From RGIG2134 sp964461115 (lineage in GTDB: Bacteria; Cyanobacteriota; Vampirovibrionia; Gastranaerophilales; Gastranaerophilaceae), in the NCBI GenBank assembly GCA_964461115.1, contig CAYWSX010000013.1, forward strand, positions 1-63,739: 63,739 bases of DNA. The letters run 5' to 3'. Positions within the stretch are counted from its first letter, which is position 1. Each line of letters opens with the position of its first letter. Below the pieces are notes generated by a model. That model saw only the letters and a list, made by a program, of their open reading frames with translations, was not told where the DNA came from and made no database searches. Both the position numbers and the translations under genes were made by a program. Shown piece after piece: positions 1-8,293 of this stretch.

Positions 1-1
1 A

Positions 2-1954
2 ATGCTTTTGGGCTGCAAGTTCGCACCAATGCAGACAAACAACCTTGCACTCGAAAAAGAAAACGCGGTTGATTTCTACAACTACTATATGCAGCAGGCC
101 GGAGACGGTTGGAAGTTTGAAGAAAAAGATGACATGTCTTTCTTCCATCTTGCAAAAAACAGGTTTAAATTATGCGCAGATATTGACTTTTCCCCTGAAA
201 CGGTCGACAGTTTCGAACTCAGATTGTACGGGCTTTTGGACGATGAAGAAATTCCGTTCAACGAAGTCTACGACATCGTGGTTGAAGGCGACAAATATTA
301 TAAAGTAAAAAATGCAGGATTCGTCGAAGTGCCGTCCCAGAATGTGTATTCGCTGTTAAGAGCGTTCAACACTTTTGACGTTTACAAAAACGATGAGAAC
401 AAATATATTGTAAAAACTTTCCGTGCAGGTTTGATTTCGGAGATGGAAAACCTCGGTTTGACGCTCAAAATGTCGAGAAAGTTCTCTAAATTCTGGAAAC
501 AGATTTCGACGTTCTCAATCACCGACACGCCGTCGATTCCGAAAGGAATTAACGCCGAACTCCGCGAATACCAACACAAAGGCTTCGGCTGGCTCTGGTT
601 TATGTATCAGTACGGATTAAACGGCATTTTGGCTGACGATATGGGGCTCGGGAAGACACTTCAGGCGCTTGTGCTCCTGAAAAAAGCCAAAGAAAAGAAC
701 GGAAAACAGCCGACACTCGTTGTTTGCCCGACGTCTGTCGTGTTCAACTGGGAAAGTGAAATTGAAAAATTCGCGCCTGATTTGAGCTGCCTAAAACTCA
801 CCGGTACAGAGCGAAAAGACCTTTTTAAAGAGATTAAAAACCACGATATCGTAATCACCAGCTACGCGCTTGTCCGCCGTGACATCGAAAAGCTGAAAAA
901 GAAAGATTTCAGATACATAATTCTCGACGAATCACAAAACATCAAAAACGCCGAATCACAGACAGCGCAAAGTGTTAAAATGCTTAAATGCAAACATAAA
1001 TTGGCGCTTTCTGGTACCCCTATTGAAAACCGGCTTGAAGAATTGTGGTCAGTTTTTGACTTCCTTATGCCGGGATTTTTGTTCGACAAAAACGAGTTTA
1101 ATTACCGCTACGTCACGCCTATTATGGAGCGTCAGGATAAAACGACGGAAAAACGTCTTAAATTGCAGATTTCGCCTTTCATCCTCCGCCGCATGAAACG
1201 GGACGTTGCAAAAGACCTGCCTGACAAAATCGAAAACGTTGCATTCTGCGAAATGTCGCCGGAACAGAAAGATTTCTATATGGAAGTTCTTGACTCTACC
1301 AAGGAAGAGATTTTCAAATCGATTGAAGAGGTCGGTTTGGAAAAATCGAGAATGTCTATCTTCTCGGCGCTCCTGCGATTGCGCCAAATCTGCTGCCACC
1401 CGCGCCTTTACGACAAAGACAACGTCAAAAAGATTAAAGAGTCGGGTAAGTTTGAACAGCTCAAAGAAATGTTGAAAGAAATCATCAGCGAAGGGCACAG
1501 AGTGCTGTTATTCAGCCAATTTGTGGATATGCTCGATATCACGAAGGATTGGCTTGAAAAAGAAGGTATACCTTACGAATACCTTACAGGTAAGACGAAA
1601 AATCGCCAGCAAGCCGTTGAAAACTTCAACGGTAACGAAAATATACCGATTTTCTTAATCAGCTTAAAAGCGGGCGGAACAGGGCTGAACCTTACGGGCG
1701 CGGACTATGTAATCCATTACGACCCTTGGTGGAACCCTGCTGTTGAAGACCAGGCAACCGACCGTGCGTATCGTATCGGGCAGACAAAGAAGGTTTTCGT
1801 TTATCGTCTCATCACAAAAGGCTCGGTTGAGGAAAAAATTCAGAAACTTAAATCCAGAAAACGCGACCTTGTCGACAGCGTAATTTCCGTCGACAGAAAC
1901 ATCGGAAAATCGCTCACAATGGACGATATCAGAGATATTTTCTCGATAGATTAA
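2..1954 (+). CDS. SNF2-family DNA helicase/translocase (probably 5'-truncated by window edge)
   Basis: ATP-driven DNA translocase of the Swi2/Snf2 (Rad54/HepA-like) superfamily 2, expected to move along duplex DNA and displace or remodel bound proteins in the cytoplasm. The visible 650 codons show an N-terminal helicase-associated region (about 1-190), the first RecA-like lobe with Walker A DDMGLGKT (about 213), box II as DESQ (about 307; the paralogue at 49177-52173 has DEAQ), SGTPIENR (about 335), and the second lobe with GGTGLNLT (about 557) and YRIGQ (about 590). No ribosome binding site can be seen before the first ATG and the paralogue carries roughly 350 extra N-terminal residues, so the true start probably lies upstream of base 1. 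The family call is firm; the cellular substrate is unknown. Confidence 0.93.
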   Translation: MLLGCKFAPMQTNNLALEKENAVDFYNYYMQQAGDGWKFEEKDDMSFFHLAKNRFKLCADIDFSPETVDSFELRLYGLLDDEEIPFNEVYDIVVEGDKYYKVKNAGFVEVPSQNVYSLLRAFNTFDVYKNDENKYIVKTFRAGLISEMENLGLTLKMSRKFSKFWKQISTFSITDTPSIPKGINAELREYQHKGFGWLWFMYQYGLNGILADDMGLGKTLQALVLLKKAKEKNGKQPTLVVCPTSVVFNWESEIEKFAPDLSCLKLTGTERKDLFKEIKNHDIVITSYALVRRDIEKLKKKDFRYIILDESQNIKNAESQTAQSVKMLKCKHKLALSGTPIENRLEELWSVFDFLMPGFLFDKNEFNYRYVTPIMERQDKTTEKRLKLQISPFILRRMKRDVAKDLPDKIENVAFCEMSPEQKDFYMEVLDSTKEEIFKSIEEVGLEKSRMSIFSALLRLRQICCHPRLYDKDNVKKIKESGKFEQLKEMLKEIISEGHRVLLFSQFVDMLDITKDWLEKEGIPYEYLTGKTKNRQQAVENFNGNENIPIFLISLKAGGTGLNLTGADYVIHYDPWWNPAVEDQATDRAYRIGQTKKVFVYRLITKGSVEEKIQKLKSRKRDLVDSVISVDRNIGKSLTMDDIRDIFSID

Positions 1955-1982
1955 GCTTTGTAAAATTTGCTGATAAGGTTGT

Positions 1983-2333
1983 CCTTTTAGATTCTTCACG
2001 CTAAAGGGTACAGAATGACGAGGTGCTCGTTGTCTTTTGCCAGCTCGTCATTCTGACGGAACGCAGTGACGGAAGAATCTTTTGCGTTCCACGCCAGACG
2101 CTTTTAGATTCTTCGGGTTTTACCCTCAGAATGACGGAAAGTGGGGTGCTTTTAGATTCTTCACCCTAAAGGGTTCAGAATGACGGCGGGGAGAAGGGTT
2201 CAGTATGACGGACGGGGAATTGATATTTTTAGATTTTACACCCCTAGGGTTTCAGAATGACGAGGCGATTATGAGCTTTTACCTTTCGTCATTCTGAGCA
2301 GAGCGCAGCGAGCGCGAAGAATCTTTTGCGTTC
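1983..2333. repeat. Dispersed palindromic repeats, family A (several copies)
   Basis: This gap holds at least four family-A units: GTCATTCTGA/TCAGAATGAC ends around inner GAAGAATCT/AGATTCTTC arms, in both orientations. Between the repeats and 2390 nothing gene-like is seen. Confidence 0.9.
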
Positions 2334-2391
2334 AAAATAATGAGTAGGTTATCACATTTGTAACAAAAAAGTTACAAACCCTCTTAAAACC

Positions 2392-2418
2392 TAAAGTTTG
2401 ACTTTCAAATTCCGATAC
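2392..2418 (+). promoter_or_regulatory. Sigma-28 (FliA)-type flagellar promoter
   Basis: TAAAGTTT (2392-2399), 11 bases, then TCCGATAC (2411-2418). The known FliA consensus is TAAAGTTT-N11-GCCGATAA, so the -35 box is perfect, the spacer exact and the -10 differs at the first and last bases. It lies 36 bases before the ATG at 2455. A sigma-70 reading also exists (TTGACT 2398, N16, TATAAC 2420), so overlapping promoters are possible. Confidence 0.7.
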
Positions 2419-2452
2419 TTATAACACAAGTAAGTGTAATAAGGAGTATCGG
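2412..2452 (+). promoter_or_regulatory. Inverted repeat overlapping the -10 box and ribosome binding site
   Basis: CCGATACT (2412-2419) pairs perfectly with AGTATCGG (2445-2452); inside are TAT/ATA and ACAC/GTGT arms around an AAGTAA loop. The 5' arm is the -10 of the sigma-28-type promoter and the 3' arm follows the AAGGAG ribosome binding site (2441-2446). As DNA this could be an operator; as RNA it forms only if transcription starts upstream of 2412. Confidence 0.4.
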
Positions 2453-2454
2453 AT

Positions 2455-3495
2455 ATGGGCATGTCAGCTTCACAAGCAAGATTTCTCGGGCTAACCGCCA
2501 GAAAATCCAATACTGAATATCAAGGTCAGCAGGTCAACCAGCAGCGTACAGCACTGGCGAACGAAAGTGCGGGATTGTTTCAGCAGATTCTGAACCTTCA
2601 GGTTCCGACACCTCCTTCTGCGACAGATTTTTACAGCATGGCGTATACTTTCCAAGGCGAAAACGCAAGTGAAAGCTGCCAGATTTTAAGCTGGGGTACA
2701 AGCTCCAACCCGATTATGGGGTCTTATAACGTTGAAGTCAAAAAGACCACAAACGATATGGGCGTAAAAACTCCTGCAATGGCAGCAGGCTCAACTGTGT
2801 CAAAAACAGCCGGAAATCAAGACAAAAACGGCAACCCGATTTATAATATGCAAATTCCTGACGAAAACGGCGCTATGGTCAACTACGAAATGACAAAAGC
2901 AGACAAAGACGTTAACGGTAAAAAATCGGAAGACAAAGATTACATCCCAAGCTATAGCTACCAAAGAGGCGGACGTACTATTTTCGTCAGCGAAGAGCTT
3001 TTGAACAACATGTTCGGCTCTCAAAGCGGAGATTTTGGCGTAACTTCAGAAGGCGACACACAAACCGCGCATATCACAAAAGCGAATCAAGATAAGGCGC
3101 AGCAGTCATACTACAAGAGCGAACCTACAGTTGAATATCAAACGCTTATTGGTGTAACTATGGAAACTGACGATACGGGCAGATTTTCGGGAATGAAGTA
3201 CTCTCCGACCAACGACCCGAGTCAGATGAAAGAAACAACTCTTGAGATAAAAGAAATTCACGATGACCAGGGCTACGATAAGGCTATGCAAGATTACAAC
3301 TACAAAAAAATGATGTACGATAGAACAATCGAAGACATCAACACTCGTACTGCCATCATCCAACAGCAAGACAAAACTCTTGAACTCAACCTCAAACAGC
3401 TCGATACAGAAGAAAAAGCCCTTCAAACAGAACTCGACGCGGTGAAAAAGGTTATTGACAAAAACGTTGAAAACACGTTCAAAACATTCGCCTAG
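2455..3495 (+). CDS. Lineage-specific coiled-coil protein with flagellin-like architecture (paralogue 1)
   Basis: No function can be named. The 346-residue protein has no signal peptide. Its first about 62 residues (starting MGMSASQARFLGLTARK) and last about 77 residues (ending VIDKNVENTFKTFA) are Gln/Asn/Leu-rich heptad-like helices about 80% identical to the protein at 4081-5037, while the middle (about 65-265) is diverged in sequence and length. Conserved helical ends around a variable centre is the layout of flagellins. The ATG follows AAGGAG with 8 bases spacing and a sigma-28-type promoter, which points to late flagellar control. I infer a flagellar-export substrate or filament-associated protein; homology to flagellin itself is not shown. 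The short proteins at 6467 and 6748 look like relatives of its C-terminal helix. Confidence 0.85.
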   Translation: MGMSASQARFLGLTARKSNTEYQGQQVNQQRTALANESAGLFQQILNLQVPTPPSATDFYSMAYTFQGENASESCQILSWGTSSNPIMGSYNVEVKKTTNDMGVKTPAMAAGSTVSKTAGNQDKNGNPIYNMQIPDENGAMVNYEMTKADKDVNGKKSEDKDYIPSYSYQRGGRTIFVSEELLNNMFGSQSGDFGVTSEGDTQTAHITKANQDKAQQSYYKSEPTVEYQTLIGVTMETDDTGRFSGMKYSPTNDPSQMKETTLEIKEIHDDQGYDKAMQDYNYKKMMYDRTIEDINTRTAIIQQQDKTLELNLKQLDTEEKALQTELDAVKKVIDKNVENTFKTFA

Positions 3496-3549
3496 AAGGC
3501 GTTACCCGAACTGCTTAACGATGTGCTATCATCCTGATTCCTTCGCAAA

Positions 3550-3812
3550 TCCGTCATTCTGAGTGAGCAGAGCGACGGAAGAATCTTTCTCTCCCAATCG
3601 CCACGTCAGGATAGATCCTGAAACAAGTTCAGGATGACAGTCTATTGCAAAAAGTAAAGAGCGCTTCGTCATTCTGATTGAGCGCAGCGATTGAAGAATC
3701 TGTTGCTTTTCCCGCTGGGCGCTTTAGATTCTTCGGGTTTCACCCTCTGAATGACGGGTAGAAAATAGTCGCAGAATGACGAATATGAAATAACCGGAAT
3801 GACAGGTCATAC
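3550..3812. repeat. Dispersed palindromic repeats, families A and C
   Basis: Two family-A units flank one family-C palindrome (GATCCTGAAACAAGTTCAGG near 3614), joined to the next unit by the linker TCTATTGCAAAAAG. The same C-linker-A arrangement recurs near 13280 and, diverged, near 18915. The remaining AT-rich stretch to 3998 shows no gene; a second TAAAGTGA box (3903) has no matching -10. Confidence 0.88.
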
Positions 3813-3998
3813 AAAAAGCCTCAATCAAACACCCGAAATTTCAAAATTACCTAATACTAACAGTTGATTTTGTTGACATTGCAAAAAACATCATTAAAAA
3901 CCTAAAGTGAAGGTTAAAATGGTGTTTTGTATGTCAGCAAAGTCGATAAGACTGTATTTTTACAATGTAACAAAACGTAAAGAAAACTCTGTGTGCGC

Positions 3999-4026
3999 TA
4001 AAGTTTTCTCCCCGTTGTGCCGACTA
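3999..4026 (+). promoter_or_regulatory. Sigma-28 (FliA)-type promoter, paralogue 2
   Basis: TAAAGTTT (3999-4006), 12 bases, GCCGACTA (4019-4026). The -35 is perfect against the FliA consensus, the spacer is one base long, and the -10 matches GCCGATAA at six of eight positions. It sits about 55 bases before the ATG at 4081, the same relative place as the promoter before the paralogous gene. Confidence 0.65.
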
Positions 4027-4080
4027 CATATCTATACAAGTAAGAAAAGTAAACGTGGAACAACATGGAGATAAGCTATT

Positions 4081-5037
4081 ATGGGAATGGCAGCGTCACA
4101 AGCGAGATTTCTCGGTCTTACTGCGCGTAAGACAAATACTGAATATGAAGGGCAACAGGTAAACCAACAGCGTACCGCATTGTCCAATGAAAGCGCAGGC
4201 TTATTCAACCAAATGCTTACATTGAACGTGCCTGTTCCTCCTTCCGCTACAGACTACTACAAAATGAGATATACATATCAGCAAAGCGGTCAAAATTACG
4301 AAATCATCAACTATTCTGCAAGCTCAACAAAAGCAGGGGCGTACGATGTAACCGTAAGAACAGCATATGACATCGTAAACTACGCAGATATGGTGTACAA
4401 TGACGACCCCGGCAAATTAAAACAAACGCTCTTCGCTCAAACAGGCACAGACGGGAAAACGTCATACTACATGAAGTTTGGTGCGAGCCCAACGCAGTAC
4501 ACATTGCTGGGACCAAACGTAAACGAAAAATTGTCCGAACAAAAAAGTGCACCTGCCGATACAAAGTACTTCTCATACAGCAGAGACGGCGTCAACCACT
4601 ACATGACAGAAGCTGAAGTGTTAAATAAAGCGACTGAACTCGGTTACGACGGCATTATGAGCGGATACAGACAGGACAACTCCAAACAGGTTAAAGATAC
4701 AACATACGTTGGCGTACAGCTTGTTTCAGACGGCTCAGGAAAATTCAACTACATAACTCTTCCTGACGGTACTCAATTTGCGTTGAATTTGGAACAGATT
4801 TCCGACGACGAAGGCTACCAAAAAGCAATGCAGCAGTATAACTACAAAAAAATGACATACGACAAAACAATTTCTGACATCAACGCAAAAACAGAAATTA
4901 TTCAGCAGCAAGACCGTACGCTGGAACTTCGCCTCAAACAGCTCGATACAGAGCAAGAAGCACTCCAGACCGAAATGGAAGCGGTCAAAAAAGTTATCGA
5001 CAAAAACGTTGAAAGCACATTCAAGACTTTTGCGTAA
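4081..5037 (+). CDS. Lineage-specific coiled-coil protein with flagellin-like architecture (paralogue 2)
   Basis: 318-residue paralogue of the protein at 2455-3495. The N-terminal block (MGMAASQARFLGLTARK...) and C-terminal block (...VIDKNVESTFKTFA) are close to identical to paralogue 1, while the Tyr-rich central region (about 65-235) has little in common with it. No signal peptide or membrane segment is seen, so any export would need a dedicated machine such as the flagellar type III apparatus. The start follows GGAG with about 10 bases spacing. The next gene begins 46 bases downstream on the same strand and is probably co-transcribed. Function unknown; a sigma-28-controlled, possibly exported structural protein is inference. 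Confidence 0.85.
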   Translation: MGMAASQARFLGLTARKTNTEYEGQQVNQQRTALSNESAGLFNQMLTLNVPVPPSATDYYKMRYTYQQSGQNYEIINYSASSTKAGAYDVTVRTAYDIVNYADMVYNDDPGKLKQTLFAQTGTDGKTSYYMKFGASPTQYTLLGPNVNEKLSEQKSAPADTKYFSYSRDGVNHYMTEAEVLNKATELGYDGIMSGYRQDNSKQVKDTTYVGVQLVSDGSGKFNYITLPDGTQFALNLEQISDDEGYQKAMQQYNYKKMTYDKTISDINAKTEIIQQQDRTLELRLKQLDTEQEALQTEMEAVKKVIDKNVESTFKTFA

Positions 5038-5083
5038 ACATCATTAAATAACAAATGTAATAGGATTAAACGAGGGTAAATAA

Positions 5084-5911
5084 ATGTCTTACAGAAACGA
5101 TTCATATCTGGTAATTTCAAACAAGTTTTCTAAAGCTTCAAGCGACGCGAAAGCAAACCTGTTTGAAACATATGACAGATTGAGAGACTTGACAGTCAGC
5201 GGCTCATCTATGGACGGCGGCGGATTCGGTACAGCGGGTAACTTTCTGTGGGAAATCGCAAGGCTGATATCACCAAGCTCATTTATGTCGGTTATGGGCG
5301 GCAACGTTTCTATGAACATTCCGGGCACATCATACTGGACACCTTCAAACGGCGGAAACGTCACTTGGGACGGCGCAAACTCAGCATTCGGCACAGGAAA
5401 CCTCGGCAACTACCCCGGATTTCCAAGCGGTGCGGCACCAATTCAATGGGGATTCGGCTCATCGAGCGGCGTTGACACAAGCGGTGTGATGACAGGCGGA
5501 GCGGCAAGTATGACACTTGCGAACAGCATTGCCGGTATGGCAGGCGTAAACGCGGCAGCATACGGCGTTGGTGCAGGTACTGGTTTCGGGTTCGGAAACA
5601 ACTGGATTTTACCTACTGCGGGCGTAATCTCAGGCTGGGGCGGAATAATGCAGGCAGCGGCTCCTTATCTTGACGCATTCGGTCTTCCTGCGGCAGTTAT
5701 GGGCAACTTAATGCAAGGTACATCCTCTGCGGCTCTTGCGGCTTATCAGAATGTTTCGGGTAACATCACGGCTAACGCTGACACGATTTTATCCAACAAA
5801 GTTAAGAACATTGAAACTGTTGTAAAAATGCTCGACGCTCAAGGCGATGTTCTTAAAAAGATGCTCAAAGAATCAATCGAAGGCGACAGCAAGACTATCC
5901 AAAATATGTAA
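5084..5911 (+). CDS. Gly/Ala/Ser-rich hypothetical protein, co-transcribed with the flagellin-like paralogue
   Basis: Not recognised. 275 residues: a charged helical N-terminus (1-40, KFSKASSDAKANLFETYDRL), a long low-complexity Gly/Ala/Ser/Trp-rich middle (about 45-220) with no signal peptide, and a helical Lys-rich C-terminus (about 225-275, NKVKNIETVVKMLDAQGDVL). Helical ends around a variable middle again resemble exported filament or hook-associated proteins, but no domain family can be named. The ATG is preceded by GAGGG. It follows the 4081-5037 gene by 46 bases, so both probably share the sigma-28-type promoter at 3999. Compare the Gly/Met-rich protein at 45545-46213. Confidence 0.8.
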   Translation: MSYRNDSYLVISNKFSKASSDAKANLFETYDRLRDLTVSGSSMDGGGFGTAGNFLWEIARLISPSSFMSVMGGNVSMNIPGTSYWTPSNGGNVTWDGANSAFGTGNLGNYPGFPSGAAPIQWGFGSSSGVDTSGVMTGGAASMTLANSIAGMAGVNAAAYGVGAGTGFGFGNNWILPTAGVISGWGGIMQAAAPYLDAFGLPAAVMGNLMQGTSSAALAAYQNVSGNITANADTILSNKVKNIETVVKMLDAQGDVLKKMLKESIEGDSKTIQNM

Positions 5912-5923
5912 ACCCCGTCCTTA

Positions 5924-6155
5924 TCGTCATTCTGAGCCCTTTAGGGTGAAGAATCTGAAAGCACCTTACGGAGAAAGCGAAGGGTCAGGATTTTACATAA
6001 ATCAATACTTTCTTAAATTGAAACAACTGTTAACATTGAATAGATCCTGAAACAAGTTCAGGATGACAGCGGAGTTCAGTATGACAGTGGGTCAAGGCTC
6101 CCAATCAATTAAAGCAACAGATTCTTCCGTCGCCATGCTACGTCAGAATGACGAT
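5924..6155. repeat. Dispersed palindromic repeats, families A and C
   Basis: A family-A half (GTCATTCTGAGCCCTTTAGG then AAGAATCT), a family-C palindrome near 6045-6068 and a further A half ending near 6152. The AT-rich 6160-6280 stretch shows nothing gene-like. Confidence 0.85.
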
Positions 6156-6279
6156 TGATAAAAACTCAAAATAACAAGACAATCAGGAGAAAAAATGAAT
6201 AGGGATATTTTGTATCACACCCTTATGGGTAACATTGTAAATTTTTATTGCAATATTTTCGGATTTGGAGGAAAAAACC

Positions 6280-6306
6280 TAAAGAATACGCTAAATGTAC
6301 CGAATA
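6280..6306 (+). promoter_or_regulatory. Possible sigma-28-type promoter
   Basis: TAAAGAAT (6280-6287), 11 bases, ACCGAATA (6299-6306). It keeps the TAAAG core, the exact spacer and CCGA. Like the promoter at 2392 it is preceded by the string AAACCTAAAG. It lies 160 bases before the small gene at 6467. Confidence 0.4.
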
Positions 6307-6466
6307 ATAACTTGAAAGGGTACGACACTCTTGCTTTATTGATTTTAAAATAATTAATAAAGGGATATGTTAAGAAAATTTACATTAAATCAAAAATAGG
6401 GCAATTAATAAAGACGGGCTGTTTTTATATTCATGAGTCTATCTTTATTGGAAAGTAAAGGTAAAA

Positions 6467-6739
6467 ATGTTACAACAGGCAGTAATGCTACATACTCAAA
6501 GATTTATGAACTTCCTGGGTTTTGCAAGAGGCTTCTTGATGAGACAAAATTTCATAGAAGTCATACAAAAAAGTATAACCAACATTTTCAAAGACATTTT
6601 CACAGTAAAGAAAAAACTCAAAATGGCGCAATACAGAGTCAACTACAAGCAATACGAACTCCGAAAAATGGAACAACTAATCGCCGAAAACAACGAACAC
6701 GTTTTCCTCAGAGGAAACAAAATAAATGAGCTTAGATAG
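6467..6739 (+). CDS. Small basic coiled-coil protein, unknown function
   Basis: Not recognised. 90 residues, Lys/Arg/Gln-rich, with a helical C-terminal half (AQYRVNYKQYELRKMEQLI) that could pair with the coiled-coil protein encoded directly downstream. The ATG at 6467 follows AAAGGT; a shorter form from the internal ATG at 6623 would keep only the helix. It ends 8 bases before the next start, and the AGGTGA ribosome binding site of that gene overlaps its stop, so the two are translationally linked. A competing reading from 6433 in another frame lacks the coiled-coil pattern and was set aside. Confidence 0.55.
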   Translation: MLQQAVMLHTQRFMNFLGFARGFLMRQNFIEVIQKSITNIFKDIFTVKKKLKMAQYRVNYKQYELRKMEQLIAENNEHVFLRGNKINELR

Positions 6740-6747
6740 GTGAACCA

Positions 6748-7071
6748 ATGGGTTACGCAGTAGCAACAATCAGGTTAATGTACTTAAACGCACAGCGTTT
6801 AGACTTGGAATACAAGGTCCAACTGATTGCTGATGCAAAAATGAACCTTAGCCGAACAGTCACCGATTTAATGAACGTAGGAACCGACCTGGAACCTGAT
6901 TCACCGGTTGTAAAACAGCTCGAACAGCGAAAAGAGCGGCTTTACCTACTAGAAAAGAAACTTGACCAGCAAATGGAACAATACAAAATCCGCTTGAAGG
7001 CAATCGAGACAGAACAGCAGTCCTGCGAGCAGATGATAGACAAGAATATGCAAAGAGCATTTAAATATTAA
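6748..7071 (+). CDS. Short coiled-coil protein resembling the C-terminus of the flagellin-like paralogues
   Basis: 107 residues, entirely helical with heptad repeats (LEQRKERLYLLEKKLDQQME). The end, MIDKNMQRAFKY after a run of Glu/Gln, parallels VIDKNVENTFKTFA at the end of the proteins at 2455 and 4081, and the opening MGYAVATIRLMYLNAQRLDL parallels MGMSASQARFLGLTARK. It therefore looks like a minimal member of the same family without the variable middle. AGGTGA precedes the ATG. A strong terminator starts at its stop codon, so this is the last gene of the transcript. Function unknown; a chaperone or minor subunit for the larger relatives is speculation. Confidence 0.75.
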   Translation: MGYAVATIRLMYLNAQRLDLEYKVQLIADAKMNLSRTVTDLMNVGTDLEPDSPVVKQLEQRKERLYLLEKKLDQQMEQYKIRLKAIETEQQSCEQMIDKNMQRAFKY

Positions 7072-7097
7072 AAGGTTACCAAAAGGTGACCTTTTTT
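7071..7097 (+). terminator. Intrinsic terminator of the 6467-7071 operon
   Basis: AAAGGTTACC (7071-7080), loop AAAA, GGTGACCTTT (7085-7094): ten pairs with one G-U, then T to 7097. It begins at the stop codon of the upstream gene. Confidence 0.88.
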
Positions 7098-7133
7098 GTT
7101 AGGAAGAGTCTACCGGCGCCCTACTTCCCGCTA

Positions 7134-7232
7134 TTGTCATTGCGAGGAGCAGCCTGCTGCGACGCGGCAATCCAGTCAAGATAACTAATTGAAATTATTC
7201 CCGGATCGCTCTGCCCTGCCGGCAATGACAAT
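7134..7232. repeat. Dispersed palindromic repeat of a different family (TCATTGCGAGGAGCAG type)
   Basis: TTGTCATTGCGAGGAGCAG ... GGCAATCCAG, then inverted partner GGATCGCTCTGCCC...GGCAATGACAA. A single copy is seen in this window, unlike families A-D. The rest of the gap to 7372 shows no gene. Confidence 0.7.
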
Positions 7233-7372
7233 AAAAGCTCGGGAAAAAGATGTCACCGTGAAGTATCAGATGTTAAGCAGATCGGACATTGTCCTACAGA
7301 ATTAAGCAAACAGAGCAATTTAACCCTCCTCTAAACCGATTTATAGTGTAGAAACAAAAGTCAGGAGAGGTT

Positions 7373-8263
7373 ATGAAATATTTTGCCATATTGGTTGCTT
7401 TGACAGCATTTATGTGTCCTGCGGCGAACGCATACACAGTCACAACGTATACACCTCAGAATAGCTCCGAGCCTACAATCGGATACTGCCCTTCGGGCTA
7501 CAACTCTTACCCGAAAGTGAGCCAAATAGAAAGCATTCTCCTAAACCGAACCTACGAAAACGAAAGTATAGATTCGCGTCTGGGCAGACTCGAACAAAGA
7601 AAGTTTAAAAGGACATATCCTTCCTCCGACCTGTCCTGGAGGGTCGATAATTTGTTTGCAAACGTTGACCAAGCAGCACTTTACGGGATTTCCGCAAAAG
7701 AACTCAGCGGGATTGAAAAGAAGGTGCTCGGGCGCACATTTGGAAACGACAATCTTGAAAACCGTATCGGGCGTGTAGAACAACAGGTTTTCGGCGCAAT
7801 GCAAGGCGGAAAAGTCGACGAAAGGTTTGCCACAATAAGAACTGCGGCGAATAATTACAGCAATTTTACCGACGGCGTCGGGCAGCCCGTGAGTTCTAAT
7901 TTCGGCACGGGTGGAGGCTTCAAAAACACGCTAAGCAACATTTTCGGCGGGATGTTTAACTCAGGATACATGACAGGCTACACGCCGCAAATCAGCCCCT
8001 ATGGCTACAGCTCGCCTTACGGCTTCAACACATACGGAAACGGAAGCTACAGCCCGTATTCCAATTACAACAACTACAATAATTACGGAAACTACGGCAA
8101 TTATGGACACGGCAGCCCCTACAGCGCTTACTCGGGCGCTAACAATCCATACGGATACGGAAACAGCGGAAGCGGAATTCGCCGCTCTGTGCGCACCAGA
8201 ACAGGCTATTACGACTCTAACCGAAATGCAGGTTCAGGCTGCGGCGTTCACATTTTGGATTAA
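7373..8263 (+). CDS. Secreted Tyr/Gly/Asn-rich protein with a duplicated R-x-LE-x-x-x-F module
   Basis: Signal peptide MKYFAILVALTAFMCPAANA with cleavage likely after ANA, so exported by Sec. Two related modules follow: about 48-90 (IESILLNRTYENESIDSRLG) and about 108-146 (LSGIEKKVLGRTFGNDNLEN), each running IE..LxRTaxN..lxxRixRlEqxxF. Similar E-x-x-xFG...R-x-x-LE modules are recalled from uncharacterised exported proteins of cyanobacteria and Melainabacteria. The C-terminal 110 residues are low-complexity Tyr/Asn/Gly/Ser (NYNNYNNYGNYGNYGHG) and may be surface-exposed or self-associating. The start is well set by GGAGAGG. Function unknown. smpB follows 30 bases later from its own promoter. 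Confidence 0.85.
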   Translation: MKYFAILVALTAFMCPAANAYTVTTYTPQNSSEPTIGYCPSGYNSYPKVSQIESILLNRTYENESIDSRLGRLEQRKFKRTYPSSDLSWRVDNLFANVDQAALYGISAKELSGIEKKVLGRTFGNDNLENRIGRVEQQVFGAMQGGKVDERFATIRTAANNYSNFTDGVGQPVSSNFGTGGGFKNTLSNIFGGMFNSGYMTGYTPQISPYGYSSPYGFNTYGNGSYSPYSNYNNYNNYGNYGNYGHGSPYSAYSGANNPYGYGNSGSGIRRSVRTRTGYYDSNRNAGSGCGVHILD

Positions 8264-8278
8264 AATCGCGAAACTTTA

Positions 8279-8287
8279 TGATATAAT
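8279..8287 (+). promoter_or_regulatory. Extended -10 promoter for leaderless smpB
   Basis: TG-A-TATAAT (8279-8287) followed by only 6 bases before the ATG at 8294. Transcription would start at or next to the A of ATG, and no ribosome binding site is present. Confidence 0.55.
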
Positions 8288-8293
8288 CCGATT

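Noticed and set aside
6433..6729. 98-codon frame overlapping the 6467 gene
   Set aside because: Thr/Asn/His-rich with no structural pattern; the overlapping 6467 frame has coiled-coil heptads and couples to the next gene.
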